NCBI GenBank assembly: GCA_000708835.1 | Contig: DF236952.1 | Span: 1 to 64,000 of the forward strand | Length of the DNA stretch: 64,000 nt | Source: Klebsormidium nitens | Lineage: Eukaryota; Streptophyta; Klebsormidiophyceae; Klebsormidiales; Klebsormidiaceae | Reading direction: 5' to 3' | Part shown: piece by piece, positions 22,956-34,091 of the stretch | How the letters are laid out: each line of letters starts with the position of its first letter | How positions within the stretch are numbered: the first letter of the stretch is position 1 | The notes under the pieces: model-generated | What the model was told of the DNA's origin: nothing | The model's input: the letters and a program-made list of their open reading frames with translations, nothing else | The model's database searches: none | Program-made: the position numbers and the translations under genes

Positions 22956-25900
22956 TCACCGACCAGGCTCCTGCTCGCACATACCTGATCTGCTGGGCGC
23001 GAGCACGTACAAATCTGGACACTTTTTCCAGTTCCTCTGCAAGCACAAACCATCCATGTCATGCCAGCGAACATGCTCGACGTTGTACTGTCTCCAGGGC
23101 TCAATGAACCATTCAGTGGATATGTGGACCCGACGTGCAAGCAAGATAGCGCGCTCTCGAGGGGCCTAACGGTTAGCAACCCGGTTCTTCTAATTGGCCA
23201 AGGGGTAAGACCGAAGAAGCATACACAGGGCGACCTAATCCAGCAGTAGAATGATAACCTGAGGAGCAGGACTCACAAACTCGTATGCTGTCAGGTTGAC
23301 GGCGGCGCAGTAAACGTGGAATATCAATAATGGCACCTGCAAAGGTGGTCACTGGCTCAGCACTTATCAACCTTCGTCTGCGCAGGTTGAAAACCTCTTG
23401 ACTCTTCATCTCCTTTACCTTTCAAAGACACCATGGTTCCTGTCGACAGATGCAAGCACTGCAGTAAGATATAAACCTGGCGAGCCCCATTCGGTTGCTC
23501 AATACTGAAAGGCGGCCGTGATAAGCACCAACAGCGCTTCTGCTTTCAGCATCCGAATCTACCAGCGCTTCCGGGCATACTAGCTCTTGCGAGAAAAAGT
23601 CGAAGGCGTTTGAATCGATAAACATACCTGCCATAGTAGCTGTATTCGTGCAAAAAATGAGATCGAGGACACCCAGGGATGCTTGCCGACGATCAGCAAC
23701 GACACCAGGATCATCCTTTCGATGTTTGCTAGCGTCTCGCCTGCACGGAGCGAACGGCCAGATCAGCACAAGTTCTGATGATCAGTCTCTGTGAGACTTC
23801 TGACCAGCAAGGAGCGAAAGCTGAAAGTGACGCAAAAGCGGAGGCCTTTCCGTGATCATTTGGATCGCGCAACTGCTCAGCAGTCTGGTTTCTAAGCAAA
23901 CCAATCTGTGGTCTTTACTTTCCTGTGGAGCGGGACTTTGCAGAGGGAAAAGGCGCTTCGCAGACCGCTTCGACGATTTTTTCTGGTTGGAAGCACTTTC
24001 GTTTTCAGCGGCAATCTGACAAAGTTCGTTGCTATCCAAGCGAAGCTCCGTCGCCGCCTTGCTCCTACAACGTATCAACGCTCGGGAAGGGTCTGTGCTT
24101 GGGCACGACCGGCTAAGGGCGGAGTACGGTCCTGTTCTGAGCATGTGCGTCGACTCACTTTCTGAGACCAGCGTCAGTTCCTCTGGCAGCTCCAGAGACC
24201 CACGCCGATCAAAGACTGCGGAAAAGCAGTGAGTCACGCGTTAGCGGTTTCGTGCTGTTCACGGATTACCGAGAAGGGGACAAAAGGGGGGTCCAATAAA
24301 TCCAAACGGGATCGAAGCAGACAAAGGACGCGGCAATGATCTCGTCCTGAACCCTTGATTCCTGAACTTCGTGAAGAATGATGATCGTAGGTCTGACCGA
24401 AAGTAGACAGGACCACGTTCCTCGCGAAATACACGAGATGCCTGGTGATCGAGCGGTGTGGCAAGATGCGGGAAGTACGGACAAAGTCTTCCGAATGCAG
24501 CAAAGCACACAGAGAGTCAAGGTGATTGCAAGACAAATTGAAAGAAGCAACTTACACTGTACTGCTGCTTCGTCTAGAAAATACTCCGCTAGGATGAACA
24601 GGAGAAGCATGACTACGAAAAGAAAGTGGTTTCTTTGGCCTGCAGAGTAAAAATCGGTAGTATCAGGACCAAGCGCAATTTATAGAACCTCAATCGGTGA
24701 TCTAAAAGCGGACTCCTCCGAGAACGGAGTCCTCCCAGAACAACAGCTGTTATAAAATTGGACTCTATAGAAAGCAGGAGGGCTGAGCCGGAGACGACGA
24801 CACTCGTTCCCGAGGCGAAGGCTGCTTCCCAGCGCAGAACGCACATTTTGCGCTTATTGCAGAAGTCTCACCGGACAATAGACCTACCACCGGACAATAG
24901 ACCTACCAAACCGGTTTGCTAAAAGCCGGCAGCAATCGTCAAAGCTACAGGACAGCTAGCGCGGCGACCCCTCACCTACGCAGTTGTTGACCGCAGAGCA
25001 GTGGTGGTGGAACTTTTCTATACATACGTCACAGACGGGGCAGTGCTTTGAGCGGGGCGGTTTCGCAGCCTGCAAACACATATCAGGCATTGCGAAAGCC
25101 GTCGGTCCAAGCAGGCAATTGAAAATATGTAGAAATCGAGTGCTCGGCTTCTCGGGGGGGGATCCTTCACAGTCCTTTTCTGATACTAGCCGGCAAACTC
25201 CTCTGTAAAGAAGAAGGAAGGCTTCAGGAGATTCCAAGCGAGACGGGAAAGGGATCAAGGCCACTCTTCACGGCGACGGAAACCCCCTTGGCCATAACAA
25301 CTCCGAAAAGCAGTCCAGTATGAACCCAAGCTGGCAGCCTCAAATATCAACTCCCTGGAGTGGTGAGCGCACAGAGCCGTTGCAATCAGCCGTTCGAACA
25401 CCAGCCACTAATGCCATAATTTAAACAAGGATGTTGAAGCAGTGACACAGAAGATCCTGTGTCACTGATGTTGACAAATGATCGGTCCCTTAGTGCAAAC
25501 ACCTGAGTCTGTACCGCATCATCATGCTTCAAAGTCCTTCAGAAGCTGAAACATCGACGAGCTCGTTTGAAAGCACCCACCTTGCAAATATGGCAGTAGG
25601 GCGGCCGAGGCTTGGGCGTCGTGTCATGCCCCTCGTCCTCCGACAACAGCGCATCGACGGCGGTCCCTCTCCCCGTCGGCCCCTTCAGATTCGACCCCCC
25701 CCACCGCAGCCCCCCGTCGCTCAAACGGTGCAGCTCAAACCCGTTCTCCCGTTCGAGCAGCTCATCAGACACCCGCTGCGGCAGCTCAAACACGCGACTG
25801 TTCCTCCCCAGCTCCGCCCCGTTCTTCGGCGGGGTGGACGAGAGTGGCGACATCCTCGACGCGCGTGATCCCGGCCTTATGGCTGACAGGGGTGGGCTAT

Positions 25901-27478
25901 ACGGAAAGGTGGGGCTCCTGGGACTGCTCGGGTGGCTCTCCACCGCCCGCCCTGGGCCCCGCCGGTTCTCCCTACCGCCGTACCCGTCCATGCTGATGCT
26001 GACGTGATTTGACAATCTCGGGAGGCTCCCGTCAGCATCGGATTCGCGGCGCGTGGCGGGGTCCTCGACGCTGTCGTTCTCGCTCGACATGCTGACGCGG
26101 GGAAGGGGGATGCGGCCGGGGTCCTTGAAGATAAGGCTGCAGTACCCAAGGAAAAAGGCTAAGCTGTGACGGTTTCTGGCCCTTGCTAAGATAATGGCAG
26201 GAAAGATGAACCGTTTCGCCAAGTGTCTGACTATAACTGCTTAGCTCAACCCGAAAGTATGCAGGCTTGACGGGATGCATATTAGCATTGAACAAGCCTA
26301 GAAAGCAATTGTGATGTTTACTCACCCCAGAAAGGCGCAGATAAGAGCAACGACCGACAGGTTGAACGAGATGTCCAACCAGGCGGGGGTTCCTGCGAAG
26401 CACCTTATCGTCTGTCAGGGTAATGCAGTCCACTCTTCCTTTGTCTTCAAGTCGTAAGGTGACATGACTTCAGAGCAAAGACGGCTGCTAGCGGCAGAGA
26501 AAGCATAGTGCTCTGACGCAGAACGGGTGGCAGCCATATGGTCACGACAAGACAACTCCGACCTGCAGAATCTAGCCAAGCAGGCTCGACGAACTGCATT
26601 GATTTTTGGATTCAGCGTGTTGGCCTGCGGAGACGATGTTTTCTGTGACGTGTATAATGAAGTCAAGTGACGCGCTTCTGTGTTGCATCCGGCCTTCTGC
26701 TGATTTGCGTCTGCTTGAACAGGGTCTTCAGATTGCTGACAATGCCAGAAGCAGCTCACCTTCTCGGATTAACAATATGTAAGTGGCGAATGACGTTGCT
26801 ATGCATGCTCCTATGTAGCTGGGGAGAAACGCTGCTGTGTAACTGTATACGCCCTTCTTCCATTGGGACCACCACAATAGGCCGGCGCCAAGAGCAGCTG
26901 CACCCGAGGGTAAACGGTCATCAGGACGGTCGAGGTTATGAGATGGAACAGGATGGTTCAGGGCTGTAAGCAGAAGGGTCAAGAGGATGGTTAAGGGGAG
27001 CTTCCATTAAACAGTGGCAGAAGATTCTGAGCTGCCTTGATCTCTTCTGAGTAAGACAAAAGGTCAGGCCGTCCTGGCATTTGAAGACAAGCACAAGCTT
27101 CCTTTGAAGCCAACTAAGGCGCCTCGGCAGTGAAGCTGGCTTGTCTTGATCACAGAACATCGTCCACAGCTCAGCTGAGGCAGATGGCTTTTAAGAATTG
27201 CTGCGAAGGAATTTCTTGATGCCAGCCAGTCTGTGAATGGAATGCTACTCGAATCCCAAGCCTCCGCTTAAGACTCTTGCTACTTTGGCTCTCCAGATTC
27301 GAACACCATCTTCAGGACCTATTTTGAGGAAGAGACGGTACTTACCAATGATGGCTGCGTAACCATAAGGACTCCGGGTTTGTACTGCCCACACAATGTT
27401 GCTAAAAGCTGCAAAGACCCCGGGCGCCAAGCCCCAGGGGATCACAAGCGAAAGCCAGGGAGGCGTCCGCTGCTGCAT
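22956..27478 (-). CDS. DHHC-type protein S-acyltransferase with HHHC active-site variant
   Basis: Predicted palmitoyltransferase of endomembranes, 503 residues. Exons (minus): 27478-27346, 26897-26760, 26392-26326, 26136-25581, 25069-24976, 24639-24556, 24215-24159, 23740-23628, 23336-23277, 23165-22956; all phases join. The ATG has an in-frame TAA just upstream. Several hydrophobic segments precede the DPG motif (FKDPGR); two or three follow the cysteine-rich domain. The CRD reads CHIC, then [14 protein letters not shown], then [13 protein letters not shown]. The zinc ligands and catalytic Cys (about 322) are present, but the usual DHHCPW is HHHCSA, with His at about 319 replacing Asp. A TTxE-like segment reads LTAYEF. 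About 160 polar, Ser/Pro-rich residues sit between the DPG motif and the CRD. No ankyrin repeats were found upstream. Family membership is firm; normal catalysis is not. Confidence 0.9.
24869..24906 (+). repeat. Two tandem copies of a 19-bp unit
   Basis: The unit caccggacaatagacctac occurs twice in direct succession at 24869-24887 and 24888-24906, identical in both copies. It lies in the DHHC-gene intron between the 24976 and 24639 exon borders. No function is inferred. Confidence 0.85.
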
Positions 27479-29251
27479 CAGAAGTTAGCTTAGTGAACGG
27501 TCTTGATCCATGAGTAGCGTCTTGACTTGAAATGGATTGATGCAAAGGAACACTTGTTTGCCACCAAGCTTCTACACACGGATGGGGAGAAGTCAGAGCA
27601 CCACAGAAGGCTCTGCCGGCACATATTGAAGCGTCTCATTGGAGGACAGTTTTAAGTTTAGGGACTGAGTGAGAGCAACGGAGGCGACAAAAGAGCGAAG
27701 CAACCATCAGAGAAGCAATTATCAAGGTTTAAGCAATGTGGACAGGCAAACATACCTCGTCTTCATCCGCAATACCAGACCAAAGTACGTTCGCAGTTTG
27801 GCGCTTTGTCCCTGCAGCCTCGGTCTCTTCAGGCATTCCCATGCTTTGAGCGGGCATTCTCCCACATTACCCAAGATGATTTATCCGGAGCGCTCCTGTA
27901 ACATCAAAACGGAGTCTTTGTGTCTGTCTGTATGTAGGCGACCACAATGCCTCACCGCATCGAATGTTACTTCTCAGACTCCCAATGCAGAAGCCTGAGA
28001 AGGCCCGGCAGAAGGGCACTACTCATAGTCGCACATATTATTATATGCATATTGGAACGACATTTCCTACCCTCCCTTTGCATCCCTTCTTCTGCTTCCT
28101 CAAACCCTAAAATCACCTGACCTGGTGATCAATCTTCTAAGTTCTAGCTGATGCACCACTCATGCGTCATGTTCAAGCCCCCCCCTCAATTGAGACAGCA
28201 CGCCGCTTACCAGCCACTGGCAATACGAAGGTGCCGAATTGAGGGGCTTCTTGCTCACAAGGCAGTAGGCCAGGCCGAGCTCCCACCGGATATGTGGATA
28301 TAACGTACCCCCCACGGTAGAACACCACGGGATCCCGCAAAATTTTGCACGCCTAGTCACAGTGTAGGGAAAGGTAGCCCTAATTCCAGGTGCAGGATCA
28401 GTCATTTTGCCATTCTCAAAAGTCCGCTGATCAAGGCAGGAGGCGACCGCCATGGTGAGCACTGAATCTGCATACGCACTGCAGTGGCAAGGTCCTTTGC
28501 TTGGACAAGGCTCGTTGATTGCAGAGCTTCCAGTCATTTGCTTCGAGTATCTTTGTATGGTCATATGCCTCTGCTTCGTCTTCTATTGCTGTGCTTATGC
28601 ACTTTCAATGTAAGCTGAAAACTCAACTTTGTCTATGAAAGGAACTAATCATCGACTTGCTTGTCATCTTCCTCTGCAAAACAGGTCTGCGTGGCGTGCT
28701 TGTACCCCCTTGTTATCCCTTTCGCGATCATGTTTCCGAGAATCTTCATTGGACTGTGGAACTTTATCCAGGTAAGAGTGGACCCATTCATAGCACCACC
28801 ATCTCATGCAGCTTGAGTCAGCAAATTGAGCAAACGGGGTTCAGACGGATCCACTGGCAGTAAGATGATGTGCCAGTGGGCAGAGTGAAACTTGGAAATT
28901 TCCTTGTAGAAAGTAGGGTCTCGAAGATAGAGCAATGAAGCAGTCTGTCCTGGTCGCAAAAAGTCTGATTGTGCTGCGTTCATTGAGAGGCCTTGCCTCT
29001 GTGCGTATGGATCACTCTCTAACCTTGTCACTCAGAAAGTACCAAATTGTTGCAAACGTTTGATTCTAAACATGGAGATTAGCACAAGCGGACAGGGGCA
29101 GGGGCAGTCAAAGCATAACATTGGGGGGCTGTGGTTGATTTCAATTGTTTACAAGCTCGCTGCACTCACTTCTGTGAACCACCCCAAGAAGAGCTTCAAT
29201 GCATCTGCACAATGCTTCAATGCTTCAATGACAAAGTGTTATGTTTCTGTG
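27479..29251. promoter_or_regulatory. Divergent spacer between DHHC and thioredoxin genes
   Basis: About 1.8 kb between the start codons of the minus-strand DHHC gene and the plus-strand thioredoxin gene. Both promoters must lie here. Open frames at 28160-28564 (-) and 28804-29031 (-) have no recognisable domain or clear splice context. No core promoter element could be fixed. Confidence 0.45.
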
Positions 29252-30357
29252 ATGCAGCACTTTTTTGCCTCCTTGTTTGGTTATGACCTGCCGGCAGCTG
29301 AGACAGAGGTCAGATCATCATCCTGCTCAAAATCCTCACATTGAGAGTTGATCAGGGGCCACGTATCTTTATTGTGTGAACCCGCCACGACTTGCAATTC
29401 TTTCAATCATGCAAACATGCTACACCTCAAGTCTCTTGTATTTGTGACGTTGAAGGTTGCATATTAGTTTATTTGTGACGTTGAAGGTTGCATATTTGTT
29501 TAGCACTGGCCACCGCAGTGATGCAGAGAAACGTTGTTGCACACGTTGCAATTGTAGGTATCGTCCTATGGACCAGTTTCCCGCATTGGCCTTTTGTTGA
29601 GGGTCTACGCTGTCCTAGTTTTGGGATTTTGCTGATCCATTCCTGTCGAGCAGGTTCAAGACCACGGGCGCGTGGAAGAAATCCGATCAAAGTTTGAGTG
29701 GGACAGCAAACTTAGAAGTGCTGGGACAACGCCGGTGGTCGTCGACTTCACAGCATCTTGGTGCGGGCCCTGTAAAACAATAGGTGAGTGTGCTTCAGCT
29801 TCAGATGACGTGAATCTTGGTGGTCTTCCTGCATCTGTGTCTTCCAATCGACCAACGCAAGTCCCTGCCAGCTGGCTGCACCACGTCATACCCTTGTTCC
29901 GTGAGCGATGTTTTGAGGGCTGAAGCTCAAAGTTTCTTGCACCTTGTCCATTTCCACCCTCTGTCTACCACAGTATCTCAAACTGGCCTTGCTCCTCAAT
30001 CGCCTACAGTACTCGCTGACTCCATTGTTGGTTTTGACGGTCAGAAGAAAGTTGTTCCCGTTAGTGACTTCCGGTTTAATCTGCCGTTGTTTGATGGGAA
30101 AATGAAAGCTTCAACCAGAGCCTAACGTGCCTGGGCCCCCTCTCCATCCAGCACCGACGTATTACGCGCTCTCTTCCAAGTACGAGCATGTCAAGTTTTT
30201 GAAAGTGGATGTTGACAAAGTGCCGGAGGTGGCAGAAGAAGCGGGGGTGCGCTCTATGCCCACATTTCACATCTACAAAGGGGGTAAGAAGGTTGATGGA
30301 ATGGTGGGGGCAATGAAGTTTCAACTAGAAGCAATGGTCAAGCGGTGTGCATATTAG
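29252..30357 (+). CDS. Thioredoxin, h-type
   Basis: Small thiol-disulfide oxidoreductase, 130 residues. Exons: 29252-29308 (tentative first exon), 29654-29783, 30152-30357. The second exon gives FTASWCGPCKTI with the redox pair Cys56 and Cys59, preceded by VVVDF. The third gives FLKVDVDKVPEVAEEAGV, RSMPTFHIYKGG (the cis-Pro) and ends in a TAG. The first exon, beginning MQHFFASLFGYD, is chosen because it is in phase 0, ends at a GT, and resembles the short N-terminal extensions of plant h-type thioredoxins. An in-frame ATG eight codons upstream (29228) is an alternative. There is no clear plastid transit peptide, so the cytosol is likely. Confidence is high for exons 2 and 3, moderate for exon 1. 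Confidence 0.88.
29440..29501 (+). repeat. Two tandem copies of a 31-bp unit in thioredoxin intron 1
   Basis: The unit begins atttgtgacgttgaaggttg and is repeated at 29440-29470 and 29471-29501 with one mismatch. It lies within the first intron of the thioredoxin gene if the proposed first exon is right. If the gene instead starts further downstream, it would be upstream sequence. Confidence 0.85.
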
Positions 30358-32552
30358 TACAGGGAGTCGAGTACGGCATGTTGGTTTGACCTGCTTACCT
30401 GCATACAGAAGGGCTTTTGTGCCCCTATAGAAAACGGGTGGAGCGTGAATTACATTGCTTTGGATTGATTCGTCAGTTGTAGATTGCGCAAAGGCCTTGT
30501 CACTCAAGATCAAGCCTGATTGCGCACTGTGATATGCATAACTTTCGCAGCAAGATACTTTGTAAATGCTCGATGTCCTGATCCCTTCAAGGGAGTGTGT
30601 CCCAACTTGCATTGAGTTGTACGTACAAGTAGGCTCGAGTGGTGGGCTTGGGACCGCGGTCGTAATCAAGTATAGGCAGTCAAGGTGATCACGAAGCGGG
30701 TGAGAGTGAACGTCTCTACTAATGCCTTGCAGGCTTGTTGACTCATCAGGAATTTGCGTGTTGCAACATTACAAATTTATCATGATTAATGTGTGCCCCT
30801 AAACTTCATTTAGAGGCATTCAAATCAAGCCTAGAACTTCCATGGAGGGTAGCATGCGTAATACAGGCATTGCACATTCAATCACAAGTCAAATGAACTG
30901 CCGCAATTCAATTTTGAAACTTCGCTCGTATGCGATTAATATTGGTGTGAATGAACCGTAGCACAGTGGCCGCAAAACATCTGGCTAGCTCCGCTGTCCA
31001 TGGTCAGAACCATGTGGCATAAGTCACTTGCGCCGGTCAATGCAATTCGTCGAATAAATATACATCCAATTTCGAACATGTACAAGCCCTCCAACGAGCG
31101 TGATTGGACTACATGTGGTCACCCATGCTGAGCGGCTACACTAATGGTTGCGCTACGTGCGTATAATGCCAGCTATAAAAATCTACCTATGCAGCTATAG
31201 GCCGCGCTAGGTATGTCACAGTATGAGCACCCTTACTGTGCGAGTTGACGCCAGTGTTGGCAGATTTTACACAGCTTGCTCGAATCAAAATAGTCAAAAG
31301 TACCCCGGTAAATGAAGGAGTATACAGCTATTATCAACCTCGGTCACATTTTGTCTAAACATTGCAATCGTGGATATATCGTCACTGAATATGGCGGATC
31401 ACACCTGGACAAGTATTCGGAATCCCTGCATATGCATACACGTTTTCGCTTGATCTAGAAAGCGTCCAGAATTGCATGCCATTCCTTGTAGACACAATCC
31501 ACCACAAGCATGAGAAGAACTGTACACGAAGATCGAAATTGTACGCGAGGATTGAAAAGGAAGGTGTCTACAGATGACATCGCCAGAAGTCAACATCAGG
31601 AAACCAATATCAAGCCTGCTATCTGCGATCCAAGTTAGCGCCAATAAACTAAACACTCACAATCTGAGAAGTCTACCCTTGATGGTTGCCAGACCACACC
31701 TGCAAGATGAAACAACCTGACATTTGTAAACAATGGAGCAGGTTGTGTAAGAATCAATCCAGTGGGCATTTACAATGTCAGCGTCAACCCCTAATCAGAC
31801 AACTGCAAGCAGTCAAAGACAGGTCAGCCCCGACAACTCAATGGGTTCACCCCTCCAGGCAGGACAGATTGGTACTGAGCTTTACTCTCAGCAAAGGTAG
31901 GCCAGACTATTGATCAGTCAACAATCTGGATGGAACTTTGCTAGCTTCACCATGAACAAACCACTTGAAGGAATTCAATGCGTCTAACCGATAGACTAAC
32001 GAACCCGTGAACAGACGCAATGCGCCAGTGAGTACTAATCTGCAGTGGTAATGGATGCACAAGTGAGGACTATGGATGCACAAGTGAGGACTTTGGCCAA
32101 GTAATCCCAGCACATTCTTGACACAGTCAAATGGAGAGCAACGCGACACAGATCCTCCTTGTGGTTTCAACTTTCACGCCATCTTCTTGGTCTTGTCCAT
32201 TATCGAGCATACAGTAAGCTGCCACAAATGGAGACACTGACTCTCTCAGCTTTACTGCCATAACCTCAGGGGTTTGAGTAGATATGATAATCCCCACAGC
32301 TCGTAAGCTCCGGTTTTGTTGAATTTGTCATCACCAGTTGTGGCAGAAGCAAGACAGGAATAGCCAGAGTCTATCATTCACATCCAAATAACAAACCTGC
32401 CAAAAACTTCTTGCTGCTTTCAAATGGTTGCTAGGAATCGAAATCGAAACTCTAATGCAAAAAGGCGGGCAGGAGAGAGGGGTGGGGCTCTGGACATTGG
32501 TGGCATGAGCAATTAAAGAAGAGCACAACCAAGCGTCCATCAGAGAAGTTCA
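30358..32552. other. Convergent intergenic region, no gene seen
   Basis: Sequence downstream of the thioredoxin stop. It is AT-rich, with only short unsupported open frames. A 16-bp direct repeat (atggatgcacaagtga) occurs twice near 32049-32088. No RNA gene or mobile element was recognised. Confidence 0.5.
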
Positions 32553-33130
32553 TTATATTTTCCTGCAGTGTTTCCAAAGAAACCTCAGGAAGGAAACTGT
32601 CATCATCTGGAGCTTGGCTGCTTGTAAATGTGCCATATTCAGAGCTGACTGCAAAATCTGGTTTCACAGAAAGATACAGAAAAGAAGGATGTTACAACCC
32701 AAGCGACAGGACTCAGCATTGCGGCAAAATAACAGACCTCCTCAAACGCTTCGAGGGATGGTTGTCGAAAGCAAATAGATGTGCTGCTGGTCAACATAAG
32801 GAGCAACAGCAGCACGGAGCAGCAAGAAGGAGGCTCAAAGCGTTGCGTGATGGCATCTCTTTGGTACCCCCTTCGCAGACTATAATCAACAAAGACGCAG
32901 ATTGGTGCATAACACTGCCACTCTCCAATTGAGCACACTACAAGACTGGCAAAGTTTGAGAATGACATACCTGAGCTGCTCGGAATTAAAGCAGCACACT
33001 CCCACGTCTCTCCCAACGCGTTGCTGAAACTGAAACTTGTGAAAGAAACGAGCGGCATCCTTTGTCGCTGCGGCGGCGGCTGCGCTGCGCTCCAGCACTT
33101 TCCAATGCAGATCGGCTTCTCCAACCTTTT
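32553..33130 (-). CDS. Possible small gene, 3' exons only, function unknown
   Basis: Three minus-strand exons join in phase: one ending at 32971 (GTATGT donor), 32783-32738, and 32648-32553 (stop TAA). The first reads LHWKVLERSAAAAAATKDAA, then RFFHKFQFQQRVGRDVGVCC. The last reads SALNMAHLQAAKLQMMTVSF and ends in LWKHCRKI. These look like helical protein sequence, but the 5' end is unresolved: the frame is closed by a TAA upstream and no ATG is in frame, so an upstream exon is needed. The 33130 boundary is approximate. The middle exon is only 46 bp with a weak GTCTGT donor. Competing frames are also open in this GC-rich segment, so this is a tentative call. Confidence 0.3.
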
Positions 33131-34091
33131 GTCGCCATTACCGCCACTACTCTGTAGTTGCACACCGCCCTAGTTGCAAGTAGACTCAGGCTTTCGCCTC
33201 CTGCTGGCGGCGACCACACTCGCGGTGCTGGAGTCAGTACGGAGCTTACCTTTACATGTTTGGTCGCCGCGCACATTGCTGCTTGCAGGCTGGCCTCAGC
33301 CTGCCGGAAGTCTTACGTGCCGGCCGACGGCGTCGGATGGCGCGCCGGCCGCGCCGCCGCGCGGGCCTCTGCCATTACCAGAGTCACCGTCAGTCCGGAT
33401 ACAGAACAGAAACTTGCGAGCGGCGTAGCATGTTTGATAATACCTCCAAGAAGGTTGCTAAAGTGGCCTCACGCACGTACGGTGAGTACATGCAGGCCCG
33501 CGTGCACAATTCTCGGCCTTCCCCCTCAAAACGAGCATACTTCCGAAATTCAGCCTTCACATACTTGTTTGCCTCCCGCGAGCGCATCGGAGGAGTGCGA
33601 GACTAGTGATCTCTTCTTCAGTCGTGCTCGCAGGCAGATTGCAGAGATACGTCACATGAGTCAACAGCACACGTCGTAGGGGCGTCGTAGTATGTTACAT
33701 GGAAAAAGATCAATTTGAAAGCGACGGGGCATACATAAGCCACGGATGCTGATAACGGCAGTGCATGCGAAAAGATACACCTCAACTGAATGAGCAAAGT
33801 TCCCCCAGTTCAGATTTATGTATGACCTTTGACTATGGCCCTATGAACTCGCGCTCAGCAAGATCTACAGTGATGTGTCTGTTGCACATACCTCTGATCC
33901 ATCTGTGGAGGCAGATCCCTGTACACCAAGTCCCAAAAGTTGCAAACTCTATAGCACAGAATGGAGGGCCACATACAGTACACAAATGTTACCACAGCTC
34001 TTACAACATCGAGTTTACTCTGCAAGTAAGTAATCTCAATAACGGCTCTATCTGGTTATCGACCTGTCCCCCTCGGATTCACAATCGTAGC
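33131..34091. other. Unresolved region with unsupported exon-like stretches
   Basis: A plus-strand stretch at 33430-33480 reads MFDNTSKKVAKVASRTY and ends at a good GTGAGT donor. On the opposite strand, 33587 downward reads MRSREANKYVKAEFRKY. Either could be an exon, but neither could be extended with an in-phase neighbour. The first part is GC-rich and CpG-rich and may be a promoter. Confidence 0.25.

Noticed and set aside
28160-28564. Minus-strand open frame of 134 codons upstream of the DHHC gene, considered as an ankyrin-type N-terminus
   Set aside because: It has no ankyrin pattern and does not join the DHHC gene, whose first ATG is preceded by an in-frame stop.
29506-29555. Alternative first thioredoxin exon starting ATGCAGAGAAACGTT and ending at GTAG/GTATCG
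   Set aside because: It ends in phase 1, whereas the second exon needs phase 0.
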